From Chryseobacterium gilvum (lineage in GTDB: Bacteria > Bacteroidota > Bacteroidia > Flavobacteriales > Weeksellaceae), in NCBI RefSeq assembly GCF_025628965.1, contig NZ_JAOTEN010000005.1:62001-126000 (forward strand): a stretch of 64,000 bases of DNA. The letters run 5' to 3'. A model generated the notes under the pieces. That model searched no databases, was not told the DNA's origin, and saw nothing but the letters and a program-made list of their open reading frames with translations. Numbering within the stretch: the first letter of the stretch is position 1; each line of letters starts with the position of its first letter. Positions 34,561 to 44,543 of the stretch are shown in pieces. The translations under genes were made by a program, and so were the position numbers.

Positions 34561-36315
34561 TTATGCTTTTATATTCAGTTTCAATTCCAATTCATCGAGC
34601 TGTTCATCAGCAATTGCAGCCGGCGCATCGATCATCACGTCACGCCCTGAATTATTTTTAGGGAATGCAATATAATCTCTGATTACTTCGTTTCCGTCAA
34701 GGATAGCCACCAAACGGTCAAACCCGAAAGCCAAACCACCGTGAGGCGGTGCTCCGTATTTGAAGGCGTTCATCAGAAATCCGAACTGAGTTTCTGCTTC
34801 TTCTTTTGTAAATCCTAACAGATCAAACATTTTTGACTGTAGCTCTCTGTCGAAAATTCTGATGGAACCGCCGCCGATTTCGTTTCCATTTAAAACCATA
34901 TCGTACGCGTTGGCTCTTGCTTTTCCGGGATCTGTTTCCAGCAAATGAACATCTTCCGGTTTTGGAGAGGTGAAAGGGTGATGCATCGCGTGGTAACGCC
35001 CGCTTTCTTCGTCAAATTCCAATAAGGGGAAGTCAACCACCCAAAGAGGGGCAAATTCGTTGCCTTTTCTTAATCCGAGACGGTTTCCAAGCTCCATTCT
35101 CAATGCTGAAAGCTGGGTTCTTACTTTGTGCTCGTTTCCAGAAAGAATTAACATTAAATCGCCTTCCTTCGCACCAAATTTCTCGATGATTTTCGCTAAA
35201 TCTTCCTCGCTGTAGAATTTATTCACAGAAGAAGTTTTTACACCATCGTGCTGGAATTTTACCCAAACCATTCCTGAAGCTCCTATTTGAGGTCTTTTAA
35301 CCCAATCAACAAGCTCATCGATTTGCTTTCTTGTATATTCTGCACAACCTTCAACATTGATTCCGACCACTAATTCAGCGTCATCAAATATTTTGAAATC
35401 TTTTCCTTTAACCAAATCATTCAATTCCACGAACTCCATTCCGAAACGGATATCCGGTTTGTCGTTTCCATATTTCTGCATCGCATCCGCAAACGTCATT
35501 CTTGGGAAAGCTCCGAATTCCTGACCGGTGATATCTTTGATTAATGTTTTCGTCATTCCTTCAAAAACATTCATTACATCTTCCTGATCTACAAAAGCCA
35601 TTTCGCAGTCGATTTGTGTAAATTCCGGCTGTCGGTCTGCTCTTAAATCTTCATCACGGAAGCATTTTACGATCTGGAAATATTTATCCATCCCACCCAC
35701 CATCAGCAATTGCTTGAATGTCTGTGGAGATTGTGGCAATGCATAAAACTGTCCCGGATTCATTCTGCTCGGAACCACGAAATCTCTTGCTCCTTCAGGA
35801 GTAGATTTAATTAAAACAGGAGTTTCAACTTCGATAAATCCTTCATCTGAAAGATAATTTCTCACTTTTTGCGCCATCTTGTGGCGGAAAATCAGCTTGT
35901 CCCTTACCGGAGCTCTTCTGATATCCAGGTAACGGTACTTCATTCTCAATTCTTCACCGCCGTCCGTTTCGTCTTCAATTGTGAAGGGTGGAAGCTGAGA
36001 TTCATTAAGCACGGTTAATTTTTCAACTAAAATTTCAATTTCTCCTGTAGGGATATTGGGGTTTTTGCTTACTCTTTCGATTACTTTTCCTGTCACCTGG
36101 ATTACAAATTCGCGGCCCAGTTTTTTTGCCTCTTCCATCAATTGAGCCGATGAACGGTCCTGATCAAAAACCAGCTGTGTAATTCCGTAACGGTCCCGAA
36201 GGTCTATCCAGATCATAAATCCTTTATCACGAATGGTCTGTACCCATCCTGAAAGGGTAATTTCTTCATTAAGATGCTGAAGAGATAATTCTCCGTTAGT
36301 GTGTGATCGAAACAT
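34561..36315 (-). CDS. aspS: Aspartyl-tRNA synthetase
   Basis: AspRS charges tRNA-Asp. This is a bacterial-type class II enzyme of 584 residues: an N-terminal OB anticodon-binding domain ([21 protein letters not shown]), motif 2 in [20 protein letters not shown], a GAD insertion domain and motif 3 in [12 protein letters not shown]. The frame is open back to 36375, but [12 protein letters not shown] at 36315 is the usual start and a TATCTTTG promoter lies 26 bases before it. It has its own terminator. Confidence 0.97.
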   Translation of the reverse strand: MFRSHTNGELSLQHLNEEITLSGWVQTIRDKGFMIWIDLRDRYGITQLVFDQDRSSAQLMEEAKKLGREFVIQVTGKVIERVSKNPNIPTGEIEILVEKLTVLNESQLPPFTIEDETDGGEELRMKYRYLDIRRAPVRDKLIFRHKMAQKVRNYLSDEGFIEVETPVLIKSTPEGARDFVVPSRMNPGQFYALPQSPQTFKQLLMVGGMDKYFQIVKCFRDEDLRADRQPEFTQIDCEMAFVDQEDVMNVFEGMTKTLIKDITGQEFGAFPRMTFADAMQKYGNDKPDIRFGMEFVELNDLVKGKDFKIFDDAELVVGINVEGCAEYTRKQIDELVDWVKRPQIGASGMVWVKFQHDGVKTSSVNKFYSEEDLAKIIEKFGAKEGDLMLILSGNEHKVRTQLSALRMELGNRLGLRKGNEFAPLWVVDFPLLEFDEESGRYHAMHHPFTSPKPEDVHLLETDPGKARANAYDMVLNGNEIGGGSIRIFDRELQSKMFDLLGFTKEEAETQFGFLMNAFKYGAPPHGGLAFGFDRLVAILDGNEVIRDYIAFPKNNSGRDVMIDAPAAIADEQLDELELKLNIKA

Positions 36316-36341
36316 AATTATTTGTTTGAAATTTTCGTGGG

Positions 36342-36349
36342 CAAAGATA
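36342..36349 (-). promoter_or_regulatory. -7 promoter element (TATCTTTG) for aspS
   Basis: An exact TAnnTTTG match on the minus strand, 26 bases before the chosen start; it excludes the longer frame. Confidence 0.6.
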
Positions 36350-36422
36350 AGATTTTTAAAAAGGTTTAAAAGCAAAAAAACTTCCTGGAGGAAGTTTTTA
36401 AATACTATAGAATGTAATTTTT

Positions 36423-36860
36423 TTATTTTAAAAGCTCAGCTAAGGCAGAATGGTTGTTTTTTACTGCATAATCTTTTGCGGTAAGTCCGTTCTGATCTTT
36501 GATGTTTTTATCAGCTCCTTTTTTCAATAGCATTTTTGCCATGTCTGCGTTCCCGAAAACCGCTGCATTCATAAGAGGAGTCATTCCGTTACAAGCTTTG
36601 TTTACATCAGCTTTGTTAGCTAATAAAAAGTTGGAAATCGTTTTCTTATTATTAAGAGCGCTATATGACAGCATCGTGAAAGATTCACTTTTTACCCCAA
36701 AACATTTGTCATAATCTGCTTTTGCAAAAGCGGTTTTAAAGGCCTGTATATTGTCTGACTGGATAGCCTGTCTCTGTACTTTAGAAAGCTGCTGAGCAAA
36801 TAAAACATTGGCAAACATAGAAATTCCGAAGATCAGAGTAGAAGTAATTATTTTTTTCAT
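36423..36860 (-). CDS. Secreted ankyrin-repeat protein
   Basis: A 145-residue periplasmic protein with a signal peptide ([23 protein letters not shown]) and about three ankyrin repeats ([72 protein letters not shown]). Ankyrin repeats mediate protein contacts; in bacteria such small exported ones are sometimes linked to catalase or to toxin immunity, but no partner is adjacent. The Met at 36860 is supported by the TAGATTTG at 36886-36893. Confidence 0.85.
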   Translation of the reverse strand: MKKIITSTLIFGISMFANVLFAQQLSKVQRQAIQSDNIQAFKTAFAKADYDKCFGVKSESFTMLSYSALNNKKTISNFLLANKADVNKACNGMTPLMNAAVFGNADMAKMLLKKGADKNIKDQNGLTAKDYAVKNNHSALAELLK

Positions 36861-36885
36861 AGATTTTATTTTTCTAAACAATATA

Positions 36886-36893
36886 CAAATCTA
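36886..36893 (-). promoter_or_regulatory. -7 promoter element (TAGATTTG) for the ankyrin gene
   Basis: An exact TAnnTTTG match on the minus strand, 25 bases before the ATG. Confidence 0.55.
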
Positions 36894-37051
36894 ATAATTT
36901 TTTTGATACATCTTATTAATTACTCATCCATTTGATCTATTTTTCTGAATTTTATTTATAAATCGTTATTATAATTCTTAATTTGATCTTTAATTTATAT
37001 TCTTAATTATTTTTTTGATTGTCAATATTAAATAGTTTACGCACGAAATTG

Positions 37052-37059
37052 TATTTTTG
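37052..37059 (+). promoter_or_regulatory. -7 promoter element (TATTTTTG) for the MATE gene
   Basis: An exact TAnnTTTG match 17 bases before the ATG. The rest of 36894-37051 is very AT-rich and shows no gene. Confidence 0.5.
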
Positions 37060-37076
37060 AAAATCTGCAGAAACAT

Positions 37077-38471
37077 ATGAAAAAATATCTCGATTTTCTC
37101 AAAAAAGCTTTTAGTAAAGAAGAAACCGATTACACAAAAATCAGTATCAGAAGTGCCGTTCTCCTTCTAGCGATTCCCATGATGCTGGAAATGGCCATGG
37201 AATCTGTATTTGCTTTGGTAGACCTATATTTTGTAGGTCATCTTAAAGAAAGTGGTTTTGCTATACAGACAGTTGGCCTTACAGAATCTGTACTTACAAT
37301 AATTTATTCTATTGCAATCGGGATGAGTATGGCCGCAACAGCAGTAGTTGCGAGAAGAATTGGCGAGAAAAATCCAGAACAGGCATCCAGAAGTGCAGCG
37401 CAGGTCATTTCAGTTTCTTTTGTGATTACTTTAATTTTGAGCTTATTAGGCGTTATTTATGCTAAAGATATTTTAATGCTTATGGGTTCAAAACCTGAGG
37501 CGGCTTTTTACGGTCAAGATTTTACCAGAATTATGATGGGAAGCAGCGTAATTATTATGCTTCTTTTTCTAATCAACGGGATTTTCCGGGGTGCAGGAAA
37601 TGCTGCCATTGCTATGAAAAGTCTTTGGATTGCCAATATTGCCAATATTATTCTCTGCCCCGTCTTGATCAGAGGATTAGGACCCGTTCCGGAAATGGGT
37701 TTAACAGGTGCTGCAATTGCAACTACGATTGGCAGAAGTATAGGCGTTTCATATCAGTTGTATCATATTTTTGTGGCAGATTCTTTAGTGAGAATAAAAA
37801 CAAAATATTTTAAACCCGATGGTAAGCTTATTACATCCATTGTGAAAATAGCAACACCGGGGATTTTTCAGTTTGTAATCGCGTCTTGCAGCTGGATTTT
37901 CCTGGCTCAGCTGGTAGCTACAACGGGAGGGGAAGATGCTTCCGCGGGATATCAGACGGCACTCCGTCTGATGATGTTTTTTATGCTTCCCGCGTGGGGA
38001 CTGAGTAACGCTGCTTCTACTTTGGTAGGACAGAACATGGGTGCCAATGAAATGGTGCGTGCAGAGCAGTCAGTTATGAAAACCGTAAAATATAATGTGG
38101 TTTTTATGCTTACTGTGAGTCTTATTTTTTTCTTCCTGGGAGATTTTCTGGTAAGCTTTTTTACGGATGATATTCATATTAAAGATTTTGCAGAAAGTGC
38201 ACTTCATATCATGAGTACCGGATTTGTTTTTTATGGCATCGGTATGGTAACCATTAATGCTTTCAATGGTGCAGGTGATACCTGGACGCCAACCTGGCTC
38301 AATTTTTTCGGATTCTGGATGTTTCAGATTCCGATGGCATATGTTCTTTCAAAATTTTTGGGGATGGGGCCTAAAGGCGTTTTTATATCAATACCCGTTG
38401 CAGAAATTGCGCTTACTATTGCTGCGTTTATTTTATTCAAAAAAGGAAAATGGAAAAAGGTCAAAGTTTGA
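37077..38471 (+). CDS. MATE-family multidrug efflux transporter
   Basis: A 464-residue inner-membrane antiporter with about 12 hydrophobic helices in two matching halves (NorM/MatE repeats). Family features include LAIPMMLEMAMESVFALVDLYFVG near the start, GAGNAAIAMKS at the end of the first half and GAGDTWTPTWLNFFGFWMFQIPMAY in the second. It would export cationic drugs or metabolites using a Na+ or H+ gradient. It is monocistronic; the specificity cannot be read. Confidence 0.92.
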   Translation: MKKYLDFLKKAFSKEETDYTKISIRSAVLLLAIPMMLEMAMESVFALVDLYFVGHLKESGFAIQTVGLTESVLTIIYSIAIGMSMAATAVVARRIGEKNPEQASRSAAQVISVSFVITLILSLLGVIYAKDILMLMGSKPEAAFYGQDFTRIMMGSSVIIMLLFLINGIFRGAGNAAIAMKSLWIANIANIILCPVLIRGLGPVPEMGLTGAAIATTIGRSIGVSYQLYHIFVADSLVRIKTKYFKPDGKLITSIVKIATPGIFQFVIASCSWIFLAQLVATTGGEDASAGYQTALRLMMFFMLPAWGLSNAASTLVGQNMGANEMVRAEQSVMKTVKYNVVFMLTVSLIFFFLGDFLVSFFTDDIHIKDFAESALHIMSTGFVFYGIGMVTINAFNGAGDTWTPTWLNFFGFWMFQIPMAYVLSKFLGMGPKGVFISIPVAEIALTIAAFILFKKGKWKKVKV

Positions 38472-38533
38472 TGCCATTACGAAATTATAATTTTTTAGCA
38501 TATGAAATCTTTGACGTTTACATTCATATTTTA

Positions 38534-38541
38534 TAACTTCG
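38534..38541 (+). promoter_or_regulatory. Near-consensus -7 element (TAACTTCG) for the THX gene
   Basis: One mismatch to TAnnTTTG, 24 bases before the ATG of the THX gene. Confidence 0.35.
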
Positions 38542-38565
38542 CACTTCACCAATAAATATTTCATT

Positions 38566-38685
38566 ATGGGAAAAGGCGATAAGAAATCCAGAAAAGGTAA
38601 GATTACTGCAGGAAGCTACGGCAAAAGAAGACCAAGAAAAGCTTCAAAATCTACCGCCGCTTCATCTGAAAAAGAAAAAGCGTAA
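38566..38685 (+). CDS. 30S ribosomal protein THX
   Basis: A 39-residue basic protein starting MGKGDKKSRKGKITAGSYGK and continuing RRPRK, which is the THX (ribosomal Thx) signature; a Ser/Ala/Lys tail follows. THX binds the top of the small subunit head and stabilises it. The gene is short enough to be missed by automatic length cut-offs. It has its own terminator, so it is an independent transcript after the MATE gene. Confidence 0.92.
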   Translation: MGKGDKKSRKGKITAGSYGKRRPRKASKSTAASSEKEKA

Positions 38686-38690
38686 AAACA

Positions 38691-38724
38691 AAAAGACCGA
38701 AAGTATATCTTCGGTCTTTTTTAT
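38691..38724 (+). terminator. Terminator of the THX gene (probably bidirectional)
   Basis: An 11-bp stem AAAAGACCGAA/TTCGGTCTTTT with an 8-base loop and T's; the A-run on the left lets it also serve the DUF937 gene on the other strand. Confidence 0.85.
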
Positions 38725-38739
38725 GTAATGAATTGTTAA

Positions 38740-39393
38740 TTACTTTCCTCCCAACAGGTTTCCGAGAAGATCACCGATGCCGCCGCTTTGTTGTTTCTGC
38801 TGTTGACCGCCGCCGAGTACACTTCCTAAAATATCATTTAAAGGATTTCCGGAAGATTGGCCTCCACCGCCTAAAACGCTGCCCAAAATATCATTTAACG
38901 GACTTACGCTCTGATCCTGAGCTTGGTTGGATGCGTTTCCAAGAATTCCTCCCAACAAATCACCCAATCCGCCTGCGCCTACGTTATTCTGCTGCTTTTC
39001 TTTTCCGATATATCCCATAATAACCGGCGCCAACATTGCTAAAACGGGACCGATTTTATCAATTGAGATCCCCGTATTTTGAGATAACTGATTTTCAACC
39101 GTATTTTTCTGATTGCCAAAAATGTGCGAAAGAATAGATCCACCTTCATTCTGTCTGTTTTCAAGCTGCGAAGGGTCATCCAAAATGCTCCCGTCATGAT
39201 CTTTATCTAAAGCTTTATTTAAGGATTCTGCTTCGTTGGCATCCTGAGATTTATTTCTGAGATAAGAAATAACAAGTGGAGTGGCTACCGCCAAAAGCGC
39301 GATAATCTGATTTTTACTGATGCCGAATTTGTTTTCTGCTTGTTCTGCAACCTGATTTCCGGTGTTACCTGTAAGTAGGTCTAATAAACTCAT
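38740..39393 (-). CDS. DUF937-domain protein with Gly-rich tail
   Basis: A 217-residue protein of the DUF937 family. Two helical blocks (NKFGISKNQIIALLAVATPLVISYLRNKS and GISIDKIGPVLAMLAPVIMGYIGKEKQ) are followed by a Gly/Gln-rich C-terminus with repeated units: two copies of PLNDILGSVLGGGGQ-type and GDLLG.(I/L)LG. DUF937 proteins are widespread with no fixed function; some are linked to bacterial YidB-like folds. No signal peptide is visible. A TAACTTTG promoter lies 26 bases upstream. Confidence 0.88.
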   Translation of the reverse strand: MSLLDLLTGNTGNQVAEQAENKFGISKNQIIALLAVATPLVISYLRNKSQDANEAESLNKALDKDHDGSILDDPSQLENRQNEGGSILSHIFGNQKNTVENQLSQNTGISIDKIGPVLAMLAPVIMGYIGKEKQQNNVGAGGLGDLLGGILGNASNQAQDQSVSPLNDILGSVLGGGGQSSGNPLNDILGSVLGGGQQQKQQSGGIGDLLGNLLGGK

Positions 39394-39419
39394 TGTGTTT
39401 TTTTTATTTGTTAGTTAGC

Positions 39420-39427
39420 CAAAGTTA
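39420..39427 (-). promoter_or_regulatory. -7 promoter element (TAACTTTG) for the DUF937 gene
   Basis: An exact TAnnTTTG match on the minus strand, 26 bases before the ATG. Confidence 0.55.
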
Positions 39428-39504
39428 TCAAAAAATATTCCATTAACAATTTTTACACGGAATTTTCTCTAAATTTTAAATCGATATTATATTTTGAGGG
39501 CACA

Positions 39505-40764
39505 TTATAATTTTCGAATTTCATCCAGTGTTTCGTTTTTTTTACGTAATTCTATAAATTGTCTAGAAGCTTCTCTCATTGCATCAACGTTATCATTGCA
39601 TTGTATATTATCTAATGTAAATTCTATACAGCCCACATTATTATGAAGCCAAGGCAACATGTAATAGCGCAAACCATCTTTGTACAATTTTTCCTGATGA
39701 AATTTTTCACCGGCTTGGGTAAAAGACACCATGTAAAAACACGATACATAAAATAAAGGGATCAGCAAGGGGGAAAACCTTAGCTTTTTCAATTGAAACT
39801 TAGGGTCTAGAACCTTAATTCCTAATGCAATAAACACTACAAATATCAAATAGAAGGGAATGAAATAGACATAGTTATCGGAAACAGCATAGAAAGTGGC
39901 AAACCCAAATGTGAATAGCGAAGCGATAGCCAGAAAGAAAAATTGATTTTTAAAATTTCTGTACAAATAAATAATACCGGCGACGCAAAAGGTAATAAAA
40001 ACATTAAAATTGTAGACCAGATAAAGAATTGATTTTACAACATCTTTACCCAAATCAAAAAAGCTTTGCGAAAATGTATTCTCCACCCAGGGTCCTTTCT
40101 TTGAAGTAAAAACATATTTAAATTCAATATCGTTAATATAATTTACAAGAAACATTAAAGAAAAAATAAAAAGAAAAGAGATCAACGACCATAAAACATT
40201 TTTTCTGTTATGTCTTACCAAATAGAGCAAAACCATATATGCCGGAATCAGCATGATATTCTGAATATGAATCCAAAAACTTACGCCCAAAAGAATACCC
40301 GAAAGTAGAATATTTTTTTGAGAATTATCCTTTAACGATCTAACTGAAAAGATAAAAAAAATAATTACAGCTAAGGAATTGAAGGTATAAACTTCTACCG
40401 TTTCAGCACTGCGCCAAAAAGTAAAACTCAGGCCAAATATGAATGTTGAGGTCACGGCGATCCAGTTTTCTGCAATAAATTCTTTTAATAAGATGAATAC
40501 CAGACTCACTGTTAAAGCAGCAGGAATAACAGACATCAGACGCATTAGAAAAATGCTTTCAAAATCTAGAAATTTTGAGAAAAATATGGGGATATTAATG
40601 TATAAAAAGTGGTCAAGCGGAGTTACATTAGTGATAAACCTACGATTCTCAACATCTAAGACAAATCCTATGCAGTCTCCGAACGATATTTTAGAAAAAC
40701 TTCCGATATCATAGATCAGGAAAAAAAGTAAAAAAATTAAGAAAGGAATAGCCCTACTTTTCAT
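39505..40764 (-). CDS. Polytopic membrane protein, DUF2723-like (GT-C type)
   Basis: A 419-residue protein with about ten membrane helices. After the first helix comes GDCIGFVLDVE, and FWRSAETVEVYTFNSLAVII matches the FW...EVYTLN pattern of DUF2723 proteins, thought to be GT-C glycosyltransferases related to TMEM260/O-mannosyltransferases. The C-terminal loop (WLHNNVGCIEFTLDNIQCNDN) is polar. It is shorter than classic DUF2723 proteins. It follows DUF2480 by 3 bases, so both form an operon. The substrate is unknown. Confidence 0.75.
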   Translation of the reverse strand: MKSRAIPFLIFLLFFLIYDIGSFSKISFGDCIGFVLDVENRRFITNVTPLDHFLYINIPIFFSKFLDFESIFLMRLMSVIPAALTVSLVFILLKEFIAENWIAVTSTFIFGLSFTFWRSAETVEVYTFNSLAVIIFFIFSVRSLKDNSQKNILLSGILLGVSFWIHIQNIMLIPAYMVLLYLVRHNRKNVLWSLISFLFIFSLMFLVNYINDIEFKYVFTSKKGPWVENTFSQSFFDLGKDVVKSILYLVYNFNVFITFCVAGIIYLYRNFKNQFFFLAIASLFTFGFATFYAVSDNYVYFIPFYLIFVVFIALGIKVLDPKFQLKKLRFSPLLIPLFYVSCFYMVSFTQAGEKFHQEKLYKDGLRYYMLPWLHNNVGCIEFTLDNIQCNDNVDAMREASRQFIELRKKNETLDEIRKL

Positions 40765-40767
40765 TCA

Positions 40768-41277
40768 TTAGTTTTTAAAAATAGGGACATTAGAGCACGC
40801 TTCCCCGAACATCAGTGATTTCACAATAGGTTTCAGTTGCTCTACGAGTTCAATATAGGCATTTTCAGGAATTTCCTGATCAGAACATCCTTTTACCAAA
40901 ACTCTTTTGTCTTTTAGCTCATCAAAATCATGAGTCTGAATCGCATTATGCATTAAAATCACTTCAAGATCTTCACGGGTTCCGAAAATAATTTTTTTAG
41001 TGATATCCGTTAATTTTGCCGTGATTAAGAAATAAGCCCAGAGCGGAACAATAGCATCTGCCGAATTATAAATATAGACATATGTGTTTTCATACTCTGC
41101 CGTAGGGATTGCTTCTACTTTTTCACGGAAATCTTTTTCTTTCAGGATCATTTCCATAAAAAGAAAATCTTTCAGGTCAATGCCTTTTCGCTCCCCTTTA
41201 GGAACCAGGTCAGCCAGGTCAAAATTGATAAGGCCACTGGAGGCTACTTTATTTTTTATTTCAAATTCTTCTGACAT
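40768..41277 (-). CDS. DUF2480-family protein
   Basis: A 169-residue cytoplasmic protein of DUF2480, a family confined largely to Bacteroidetes. Recognisable stretches are ASSGLINFDLADL, AIVPLWAYFLI and VLVKGCSD..IPENAYIELVEQLKP. The conserved Cys in KGCSD and the one in GEACSN might bind a metal or cofactor, but the function is not known. It begins the operon with the DUF2723-like gene and has a TAAATTTG promoter 20 bases upstream. Confidence 0.88.
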   Translation of the reverse strand: MSEEFEIKNKVASSGLINFDLADLVPKGERKGIDLKDFLFMEMILKEKDFREKVEAIPTAEYENTYVYIYNSADAIVPLWAYFLITAKLTDITKKIIFGTREDLEVILMHNAIQTHDFDELKDKRVLVKGCSDQEIPENAYIELVEQLKPIVKSLMFGEACSNVPIFKN

Positions 41278-41297
41278 TTTTTATCATTATCTTTGAA

Positions 41298-41305
41298 CAA
41301 ATTTA
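41298..41305 (-). promoter_or_regulatory. -7 promoter element (TAAATTTG) for DUF2480
   Basis: An exact TAnnTTTG match on the minus strand, 20 bases before the ATG. The remaining gap to 41426 shows nothing else clear. Confidence 0.55.
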
Positions 41306-41426
41306 CAAATTAAGATTCAATAACGATTAATTTGTTCTCTATCCTTATCATAGAAACCTCCCATTATACATCATTTAATAGTACAATCGAGAGGTTTAGA
41401 TATAAACGAATAAAGGTTTCAACAAC

Positions 41427-42530
41427 ATGAAATATTATATTATTGCAGGAGAGGCTTCCGGAGATTTGCACGGAAGCAATTTAATGAAAGCTTTACAGCA
41501 AAAAGATCCTCACGCAGAATTCAGATTCTGGGGCGGCGATCTGATGTCAAAACAGGGCGGAGCCTTGGTAAAACATTACCGTGACCTTGCTTTTATGGGC
41601 TTTCTGGAAGTGGCAATGAATTTACGAACGATTTTAAACAATATTAAATTCTGCAAAGAAGACATCAAAAATCATCAGCCGGATGTTTTAATTCTGGTAG
41701 ATTATCCGGGGTTCAATCTCAGAATTGCAAAATTTGCGAAACAACTGGGAATTAAAGTAGTATATTATATTTCGCCGCAACTTTGGGCCTGGAAAGAAGG
41801 CAGGGTAGAAATCATCAAAAAATACGTGGATGAGATGATGGTGATTCTTCCTTTTGAAAAAGATTTTTATCAGAAACACGGAGTACATTCTCACTTTGTA
41901 GGCCATCCTTTACTGGATGCGATTTCGAGCCTTGAAGATCTTGATCCTGAAATATTTAAGTCCGAAAATGGTCTTAATGAAAAAGAAATTATTGCACTTT
42001 TGCCGGGTTCCAGGAAGCAGGAAGTAGAAAAAATGCTTGAAATCATGCTTTCTGTACGGCCTTATTTTAAAGAATATCAGTTCGTTATCGCAGGAGCACC
42101 CAGTCTTCCCAAAGAATTTTACCAGAAGTATGTGGATGAGAATGTGCATTTTGTATCCAATAAAACCTATGATCTACTGAGGTGTTCAAAAGCGGCATTG
42201 GTCACTTCGGGCACCGCAACTTTAGAAACGGCTTTGCTAAATGTTCCGGAAGTGGTTTGCTATCGCGGAAGTACAATTTCGTATGCGATTGCAAAAAGGC
42301 TGGTAAAAAATATCAAGTACATTTCTCTGGTAAATTTGATTATGGATCGGGAAGTGGTTAAAGAATTGATTCAAAATGATTTAAATACGAAAAACCTGAT
42401 GAAGGAGTTGAAACTGATTCTAGAGGGAGAGAAAAGGGTAAAAATGCTTGACGAATATACCGTTTTGAAGGAAAAATTGGGCGGAAAAGGGGCGAGTGAA
42501 AATGCGGCTGAGGTTATTTTGAATATGTAA
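41427..42530 (+). CDS. lpxB: Lipid-A-disaccharide synthase
   Basis: LpxB joins UDP-2,3-diacylglucosamine and lipid X into the lipid A disaccharide at the inner membrane (GT19). The 367-residue protein begins MKYYIIAGEASGDLHGSNLM, the family hallmark, then FRFWGGDLM, YISPQLWAWKEGR, HSHFVGHPLLDA and LLPGSRKQEVEKMLE. Together with waaA elsewhere in the window it confirms a Kdo-lipid A outer membrane. The comEC gene follows after 81 bases. Confidence 0.96.
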   Translation: MKYYIIAGEASGDLHGSNLMKALQQKDPHAEFRFWGGDLMSKQGGALVKHYRDLAFMGFLEVAMNLRTILNNIKFCKEDIKNHQPDVLILVDYPGFNLRIAKFAKQLGIKVVYYISPQLWAWKEGRVEIIKKYVDEMMVILPFEKDFYQKHGVHSHFVGHPLLDAISSLEDLDPEIFKSENGLNEKEIIALLPGSRKQEVEKMLEIMLSVRPYFKEYQFVIAGAPSLPKEFYQKYVDENVHFVSNKTYDLLRCSKAALVTSGTATLETALLNVPEVVCYRGSTISYAIAKRLVKNIKYISLVNLIMDREVVKELIQNDLNTKNLMKELKLILEGEKRVKMLDEYTVLKEKLGGKGASENAAEVILNM

Positions 42531-42611
42531 CTGATTCTTTTCTGATACTTTATTGTAATTTATATAAATTTTTCGCAAAAAGCTTTATAAAACAGAATAA
42601 ATTGCTTTATT

Positions 42612-44399
42612 TTGTTCAAAACACAAATTTTGAACAGACAGCCGCTATTCATTCTTGTCATTTGTTTCATCGCCGGGATTTTTTTTCAGGATCTTTTTTC
42701 TTTTGACCTGAAAATTATTCATGCAGTGGTAGGAGTAAGTTTTGCATTAATCATCTTGATTTTTTTCAACACTTATTTTATCAGCAAATGTAAACCGGTA
42801 TTTCTTGCCGTTTCTTTCATCGGAATCGGTATGGCTCTCCACTGTATCAACAGCTTTGAAAACCAAAAATTGAATATTGGAAAAAACGAAACCATTGTTT
42901 TTAAGATTTCCAAAAAGCTAAATTCTACAGAAAAAAATAAAAAATATGAAGCGGTTGTTTCTCTGGATCATCATGTTTTTAATGCCGTCTTACTCATTCC
43001 TAAAAAAAGTAAAGAGCTTGATTTTAAGCACTATTACAAAGCTCTGTCCTACATAAGCGAGCCTCAGTCTCCGGAATATGATTTTCAGTTTGACTACTCA
43101 AAATATCTGCACCGAAAAAATATCAATTACCAATGTTATATCAATGAAAAAATTTCTTCCGCTCCAAGAAATGACCTGTCTCTGAACGAAAATGTTCTGC
43201 AGAAACGCCTTGAGGTTCTTCTGAATATCAATCGGTCAAAATTATCTGCTAAGACCCAGGAGTTTTTGAAAGGAATTATTTTGGCAGACCGCACGGAAAT
43301 TGACTCCGGAACTTTACAGGATTTTAACAGATCCGGATTAGTGCATTTCCTGGCCATTTCAGGGACGCACATTGTGGTTATCTTTGGGCTGTTGTATTAT
43401 TTCCTGGTCAGAATCATTCCTTTAAAATTTAGAAAATCAGCTGTTATGATCAGCTTAGGCTGCATTTGGTTTTTTGCCTTATGTATAGGATTCGGAAATT
43501 CGGTCGTGCGTTCCTGTATCATGTTGAGTGTATATTTTGGATATATTTTACTGCAGAGAAAACCAGATTTGCTGCATTCAATGGCTTTATCTGCTTTTAT
43601 TATTTTAATCATTGATACCCAACAGATTTTTGATGTTGGTTTTCAGCTTAGTTTTTTGGCTGTTCTCGGAATATTCTGGCTAAACCAACCGATTTTATCG
43701 TATCTGCCGAAACAAAATAATTACTTTAAAAAGCTGATTTACAATACGGTATCGGTCTCACTTTCTGCTCAGCTCGCAACGCTTCCGTTGGTGTTGTATT
43801 ATTTTCATCAGTTTTCATTCATTTCTATTATTGCTAATTTTTTTATCGTACCATTTTCAGAAGTTATTATTGTTTTTTCATTCATAATGACGGGATTGTT
43901 TGCAATAGGATTGGATTTTAGTTGGATGATCATTGTGTATGATGAGATCGTAAAAATATTACTGCATGTGATTCATTGGTTCGCAGATTTTGACCAGCTT
44001 TTTTTCGGGCATATTCCGATGAATTTGGCAGAGGTTTCAATACTGTTTCTTGTTCTGTATTTTCTAAGATGTATGATGGTTAAAAATAATTTTAAGAACC
44101 GATCTCATTTGTTAATGGCTGTAATAGGTTTTTGCATTGTAAGGATTTCCTGTACTGTATTAGAAAACCAGCAGTCGGAGATACTCATTCATCAATACCG
44201 AAAGCATAAAATTGTATCTGTAAAAAAAGGAGAAAATGCCAGTTTTTGGATTGCAAGTAAAGATGATCAGGAATTGATAAAAAAATATATTATCGATCCT
44301 TATCAATCTTCCAGAAGGGTGAAAAATGTTGATGTGAAAATTTTACCGACCAATGCTGGAAGTGTGATTTTTAATGGTAAAATTTATTCTTTAAAATGA
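42612..44399 (+). CDS. comEC: ComEC/Rec2-family DNA uptake channel protein
   Basis: ComEC carries single-stranded DNA across the inner membrane during transformation. The 595-residue protein has N-terminal helices, a DUF4131-like soluble region (about 70-200), and the Competence domain with GLVHFLAISGTHIVVIFGLLYY and NSVVRSCIMLSVYFGY. The C-terminal metallo-beta-lactamase domain found in B. subtilis ComEC is absent. The frame has no ATG between its upstream stop and residue 70, so the start must be a non-ATG codon: TTG at 42612 is the best candidate. Confidence 0.88.
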   Translation: MFKTQILNRQPLFILVICFIAGIFFQDLFSFDLKIIHAVVGVSFALIILIFFNTYFISKCKPVFLAVSFIGIGMALHCINSFENQKLNIGKNETIVFKISKKLNSTEKNKKYEAVVSLDHHVFNAVLLIPKKSKELDFKHYYKALSYISEPQSPEYDFQFDYSKYLHRKNINYQCYINEKISSAPRNDLSLNENVLQKRLEVLLNINRSKLSAKTQEFLKGIILADRTEIDSGTLQDFNRSGLVHFLAISGTHIVVIFGLLYYFLVRIIPLKFRKSAVMISLGCIWFFALCIGFGNSVVRSCIMLSVYFGYILLQRKPDLLHSMALSAFIILIIDTQQIFDVGFQLSFLAVLGIFWLNQPILSYLPKQNNYFKKLIYNTVSVSLSAQLATLPLVLYYFHQFSFISIIANFFIVPFSEVIIVFSFIMTGLFAIGLDFSWMIIVYDEIVKILLHVIHWFADFDQLFFGHIPMNLAEVSILFLVLYFLRCMMVKNNFKNRSHLLMAVIGFCIVRISCTVLENQQSEILIHQYRKHKIVSVKKGENASFWIASKDDQELIKKYIIDPYQSSRRVKNVDVKILPTNAGSVIFNGKIYSLK

Positions 44400-44511
44400 T
44401 ATTTAATGTTATAATTTATTCTGATTTTATTATGTTTAGCAATCTTATTTAGAAACATTACAAACTGTCTAATAGTGAGATTTCTCAGTTTTTATTCTTG
44501 TTAACATTTCC

Positions 44512-44519
44512 TAATTTTG
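44512..44519 (+). promoter_or_regulatory. -7 promoter element (TAATTTTG) for the sdh operon
   Basis: An exact TAnnTTTG match 24 bases before the ATG at 44544. It overlaps the TTG at 44517 that opens the longer frame, so that TTG is not the start. Confidence 0.55.
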
Positions 44520-44543
44520 TACAAATTCAAATTTAAACTTAAT

